Source: Isosphaera pallida ATCC 43644 (GTDB lineage: Bacteria; Planctomycetota; Planctomycetia; Isosphaerales; Isosphaeraceae). From it: a DNA stretch of 64,000 nucleotides. The stretch lies in assembly GCF_000186345.1 (NCBI RefSeq), contig NC_014962.1, positions 558,001 to 622,000 of the forward strand. Direction: 5' to 3'. Under the pieces are notes generated by a model. That model was given only the letters and a program-made list of their open reading frames with translations, did not search any database and was not told the origin of the DNA. Each line of letters starts with the position of its first letter. Within the stretch, counting starts at the first letter, position 1. A program made the position numbers and the translations under genes. Positions 61,080 through 64,000 of the stretch are shown here, piece after piece.

Positions 61080-64000
61080 TCATCGGGCGTTGAAGTTAGG
61101 GGCATCGGGCAGACGACGTGCGCCGGGAGCGCCAGGAGGTTTATCCCAGGAAAGGTATTCGAACAAATCCGCGATTTCCTGGGTTGTCAGTTGTTCTTCC
61201 AGTTTTTCGGGCATCAGGGAGCTTTCAGAGACGTGGATCTCTTCGATCGCAGCGCGGGGGAGAGTTTCGAGTTGGCCGCCCTGGAGTTTGAGGACGACCC
61301 GTTCGGGGCCATCCTCGACCTTGAGTCCTGAGAGCACCCGGCCGTCGTCCACCACGACCAGCACCGCCTGATATGCTTGCCCGATCACCAAGCTGGGATC
61401 GAAGGTGTTAGAGATGAGTTGATCATAGGAGTTACGGCCGTTGTTGGTGAGTTCGGGGCCGACGTCGTAGCCCTCGCCGTGCAGGACGTGGCATTGGGCG
61501 CAGACCTTGGCGAAAACGAGTTTGCCCCGCTGAGGATCGCCAGGGGTTCGGAACAGCAGCTCGCGCATGCGAGCGACGACCTGTTCACGTTCGGGGTTGC
61601 GGCCTTCGCGGACCTTGCCTAGCAATTCGACGGCCCGCTTGGCCACCTTGGGATGGCCCGACGCTTGGAGCTTGCGAGCCTGGGTGAGGTTGACCGCCGA
61701 ACGGTCCAGCGCCCCTTGGGCGATTGCTTCCAGCAGCGCTTCGCTCCAGGAGGCGCGTTGGGTGAGCAATTCGACCACGCGGGGTTGAAGCGGCGCCGGC
61801 AGGCGGTCGAACGATTCCAGCAAGGGCGCGGCCAGAGCAGGCGATTCGCAGCGTCCCAGCGCCGAGAGCCAGCGGGCGCGGTCTTCAAGCGGCGTGGCGT
61901 CGTCGCCTAGGCGGTCGATCACGGTCAAGGCGATGCGTTGGGCCTCGTCGCTGTCGGGCGGGATGGCCCGCAGCAGGGTTTCCAGGACGGCTAGGCGTTG
62001 ACCGGGATCGACCTGATCGCCGGCCAAAAGGTTCAGCAAGGCGGTTCGGCTGGCATTGTCGCCCAGCAGGGCAGCGAGTTGCCGAGCGGCGAAGGGGGCG
62101 GTGTCGCGGCGGGCCAGGCGACCGATCTTGGAACCCAGCGCCTCGATCCAAGCGGCGCGTGGGGAGCTGCCGCCGTCGCCGACGCGGGCGACCAACACAC
62201 TCAAGACCTCGTCCAGACGTTGGGCGAAGCGTTGTTGGGTTAGGTCGAGCAGCCGGGCCGCGTCGGCTGGTTCGACGATCCCAGCGAGGCGGGCCAGCAT
62301 GGGTTCGAGGTTGGGGGCCGGTTGGTCGGCGGGGGCGTTGGCGAGGGCGTTGAGGAAGACCGTCGCGCCACGGGAGCCGTCCGGTTTGCGGGTTGTGGCG
62401 GGGGCGTCGTCGCCGCCTTCCGGGTCACCGGGCAGCAGGGGGTGGAGATTTTGCCAGACCACGCGAGCTAACAGGTCGTCCTGGGAGGGGTGGCGCGCCA
62501 GGGTCGCCAGCAGTTCCACCGGGTCGATGATGCCGTCGGGCATCTTGCGGGCGGCAACGGCCACTTGCAGGGCGACCTTGGGGTCGGGGTCGAGGGCGAG
62601 TTCGACGATGCGGTGCCAGACCCGGCGATCGACTTGACGCGAGGGGACCGGAGTCCGTCCGGCCTCGTCTCGAACTGCCACCGCCTCGCGTCGGGCAGGG
62701 GGACCGGCGGGGGCGTTGCCCACAGCGCGCACCGCCCAGGCCCGCACGGTCGGGTCGGGGTGGCTCAGCAGAGTCAAATGGTCTTCGACTGGTAGGTTGC
62801 CAATGGCCACGCGGGTGAATAAGGCGTTGAGCCGGGTGACGCGGGGCAGCGAGTCGTCCAGAATCATCTGTTGCAGACGCTGGGCGATTGCCGGGGTGCC
62901 GCGCTCCCAGAGCAAGCGGCGGGCCTGGTCGCGAAGATAATCGTTGCTCGCGCCCAGACGTTCGAGGAGTTGGGCGTCGGTTTCGGCGGCCAAGTTCAGA
63001 CCAACAACGCGCGGAGTGTCGCCGTAGCGGATGCGATAGAGACGACCCCGCAAGCGGTCGATGCCTTCGGGGTCGCGGTTGGCGTCTTGATAACAGTGGT
63101 AGCGGTCGTACCAATCCAGAACATAGAGGCAGCCATCGGGACCGGTTTTTTGGACGACCGGCATGAACCAGGCGTCATTGGCGGTGAGGAAGTCGGGGTG
63201 CTTGGTGCCTTTGTAGGTGGCTCCGACAGGGTTGACCTCATCGACGTTGATGCAACCGCCGTGGATGTTGCCCATGTAGAGTTTGCCGCGGTAGGCGGGC
63301 GGGTAGGCGTCGGAGTCGAAGAAGTGGATGCCGCAGTAGGCCGCCTTCTGGTGGCCGTAATCCACGATCGATTCGGCCTTCCAGGTGTGGGGAGGGTAGG
63401 GGCCGCCCTGACGGTGGTAGTAGCCGGTTTCGACCAGATGCCAGAGGTGGTCGATCACGCAGGCCGACAGGAAGGCGTCTCCTTCATGGTTGAACGCCAC
63501 GCCCCAGGGGTTGCTGGTTCCTTCGGCGAAGACCTCAAACTCGCGCGTGACTGGATGGATGCGGAACAAGGCGCAAGTGAACTTGTGAATGCGTCCCCGG
63601 TAGGCGATGGTCGAGGGGTTGAAGACGCCGTTGAGGCCGTAGAGCCAGCCGTCGGGTCCCCAGGTCAGCGAGTTGGGCAGTTCGTGGGTGTCGTCGCGTC
63701 CAAACCCAGTGAGGACGACTTCGCGGTGGTCGGCTTGGCCGTCGCCGTTGGTGTCTTTGAGGAAGAGCAGGTCGGGGGCATTGGCCAGCCAGACCCCGCC
63801 GCCGCCCACCGCGACTCCCGAGGGGATGTTCAGGCCGTCGGCGAAGACGGTCACCTTGTCGGCCTTGCCATCGCCGTTGGTGTCTTCGAGAACTTTGAGA
63901 CGGTCGCGGCCCGGGCCGGCGGAGCGTCGGGGATATTCGAGGCTCTCGGTAATCCAGAACCGGCCCTTCTCGTCGATCGTCATGGCGACCGGGTTGACCA
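61080..64000 (-). CDS. PVC-type dehydrogenase/HEAT/heme-binding protein (start beyond window)
   Basis: About 970 residues visible. The frame continues past the window edge (VNPVAMTIDEKGRFWITES), so the start is missing. The N-terminal half is a beta-propeller of the TIGR02604 'membrane-bound dehydrogenase' type (GDGKADKVTVFADGLNIPSGVAVGGGGVW, GLNGVFNP, FDSDAYPPAYRGKLYMGNIHG). HEAT-like helical repeats follow (about residues 340-800). A TIGR02603 heme-binding domain closes it, with CAQCH and GYDVGPELTNNGRNSYDQLISNTFDPS. Such proteins are a planctomycete speciality, probably periplasmic sugar or polyol oxidoreductases that pass electrons to a cytochrome c. Confidence 0.93.
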   Translation of the reverse strand, partial: VNPVAMTIDEKGRFWITESLEYPRRSAGPGRDRLKVLEDTNGDGKADKVTVFADGLNIPSGVAVGGGGVWLANAPDLLFLKDTNGDGQADHREVVLTGFGRDDTHELPNSLTWGPDGWLYGLNGVFNPSTIAYRGRIHKFTCALFRIHPVTREFEVFAEGTSNPWGVAFNHEGDAFLSACVIDHLWHLVETGYYHRQGGPYPPHTWKAESIVDYGHQKAAYCGIHFFDSDAYPPAYRGKLYMGNIHGGCINVDEVNPVGATYKGTKHPDFLTANDAWFMPVVQKTGPDGCLYVLDWYDRYHCYQDANRDPEGIDRLRGRLYRIRYGDTPRVVGLNLAAETDAQLLERLGASNDYLRDQARRLLWERGTPAIAQRLQQMILDDSLPRVTRLNALFTRVAIGNLPVEDHLTLLSHPDPTVRAWAVRAVGNAPAGPPARREAVAVRDEAGRTPVPSRQVDRRVWHRIVELALDPDPKVALQVAVAARKMPDGIIDPVELLATLARHPSQDDLLARVVWQNLHPLLPGDPEGGDDAPATTRKPDGSRGATVFLNALANAPADQPAPNLEPMLARLAGIVEPADAARLLDLTQQRFAQRLDEVLSVLVARVGDGGSSPRAAWIEALGSKIGRLARRDTAPFAARQLAALLGDNASRTALLNLLAGDQVDPGQRLAVLETLLRAIPPDSDEAQRIALTVIDRLGDDATPLEDRARWLSALGRCESPALAAPLLESFDRLPAPLQPRVVELLTQRASWSEALLEAIAQGALDRSAVNLTQARKLQASGHPKVAKRAVELLGKVREGRNPEREQVVARMRELLFRTPGDPQRGKLVFAKVCAQCHVLHGEGYDVGPELTNNGRNSYDQLISNTFDPSLVIGQAYQAVLVVVDDGRVLSGLKVEDGPERVVLKLQGGQLETLPRAAIEEIHVSESSLMPEKLEEQLTTQEIADLFEYLSWDKPPGAPGARRLPDAPNFNAR

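Noticed and set aside
1-64000. tRNA, rRNA, CRISPR arrays and insertion sequences
   Set aside because: I looked for T-loop motifs, rRNA blocks, regularly spaced repeats and transposase motifs by reading and found none; a covariance or repeat search was not possible.

Overview
The window is about 64 kb of GC-rich bacterial DNA whose gene content points to a planctomycete, most likely of the Isosphaera/Isosphaeraceae type. The markers are TIGR02996 'repeat-companion' domains fused to leucine-rich repeats (389-3426), a very large exported repeat protein with an N-terminal motif resembling LEPR-XLL plus a dockerin-like segment (13042-18018), a TIGR02604/TIGR02603-type dehydrogenase/heme-binding protein (61080-64000), a sulfatase, and tandem DUF4159 domains. 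Genus assignment is inference. I saw no rRNA, tRNA, CRISPR array or intact insertion sequence.

Layout. 1-5305: tail of an upstream gene, two TIGR02996-LRR proteins and a zinc-ribbon membrane protein. 5674-12873: cbb3 cytochrome oxidase operon (small membrane protein, ccoS, ccoN, ccoO, a ccoP-like diheme protein with a damaged second heme module) followed by a Cu-type P1B ATPase with an unusual C-terminal membrane extension. 13042-20615: giant Ig-like-repeat exoprotein, divergent from a YgiQ-family radical SAM protein. 20895-26450: a compact operon that I read as molybdate/tungstate uptake and storage: a dyad operator, a CsoR/DUF156-family regulator lacking the copper triad, TupB-TupC-TupA ABC transporter genes, an unrecognised polytopic membrane protein, and two paralogous Mo/W storage protein (MoSto) subunits. 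26573-30465: a DUF4159/terpenoid-cyclase-fold protein and an exported protein of unknown role. 31561-38385: MoxR-DUF58-BatA-like-VWA operon. 38459-42332: branched-chain-type 2-oxoacid dehydrogenase E1alpha, E1beta and E2.

42333-44111 is an eroded accessory stretch with a three-helix RNA-like element, a frameshifted PQQ-type beta-propeller remnant and an AT-rich patch with overlapping inverted repeats. 44112-49680 is a self-consistent regulatory unit: an AcoR-like sigma-54 activator, candidate enhancer half-sites, a good -24/-12 promoter, then a zinc alcohol dehydrogenase and an aldehyde dehydrogenase. 50660-55628 (minus) encodes an NtrC-type response regulator, an Hsp20/GvpH-like protein and a CDC48-type tandem AAA ATPase with overlapping ends. 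55851-58376 is a CopA-type ATPase; 58636-64000 holds a sulfatase, a small DUF4405-like membrane protein and the start-truncated dehydrogenase/heme protein.

The strongest candidate for an undescribed system is the 20895-26450 operon. Uptake (TupBCA), storage (two MosB-like subunits), an unknown membrane protein and a repressor of a family not normally linked to oxyanions sit behind a single operator-like dyad. Secondary candidates are the structured element at 42537-42602, the sigma-54 alcohol-oxidation circuit, and the NtrC-Hsp20-CDC48 operon.
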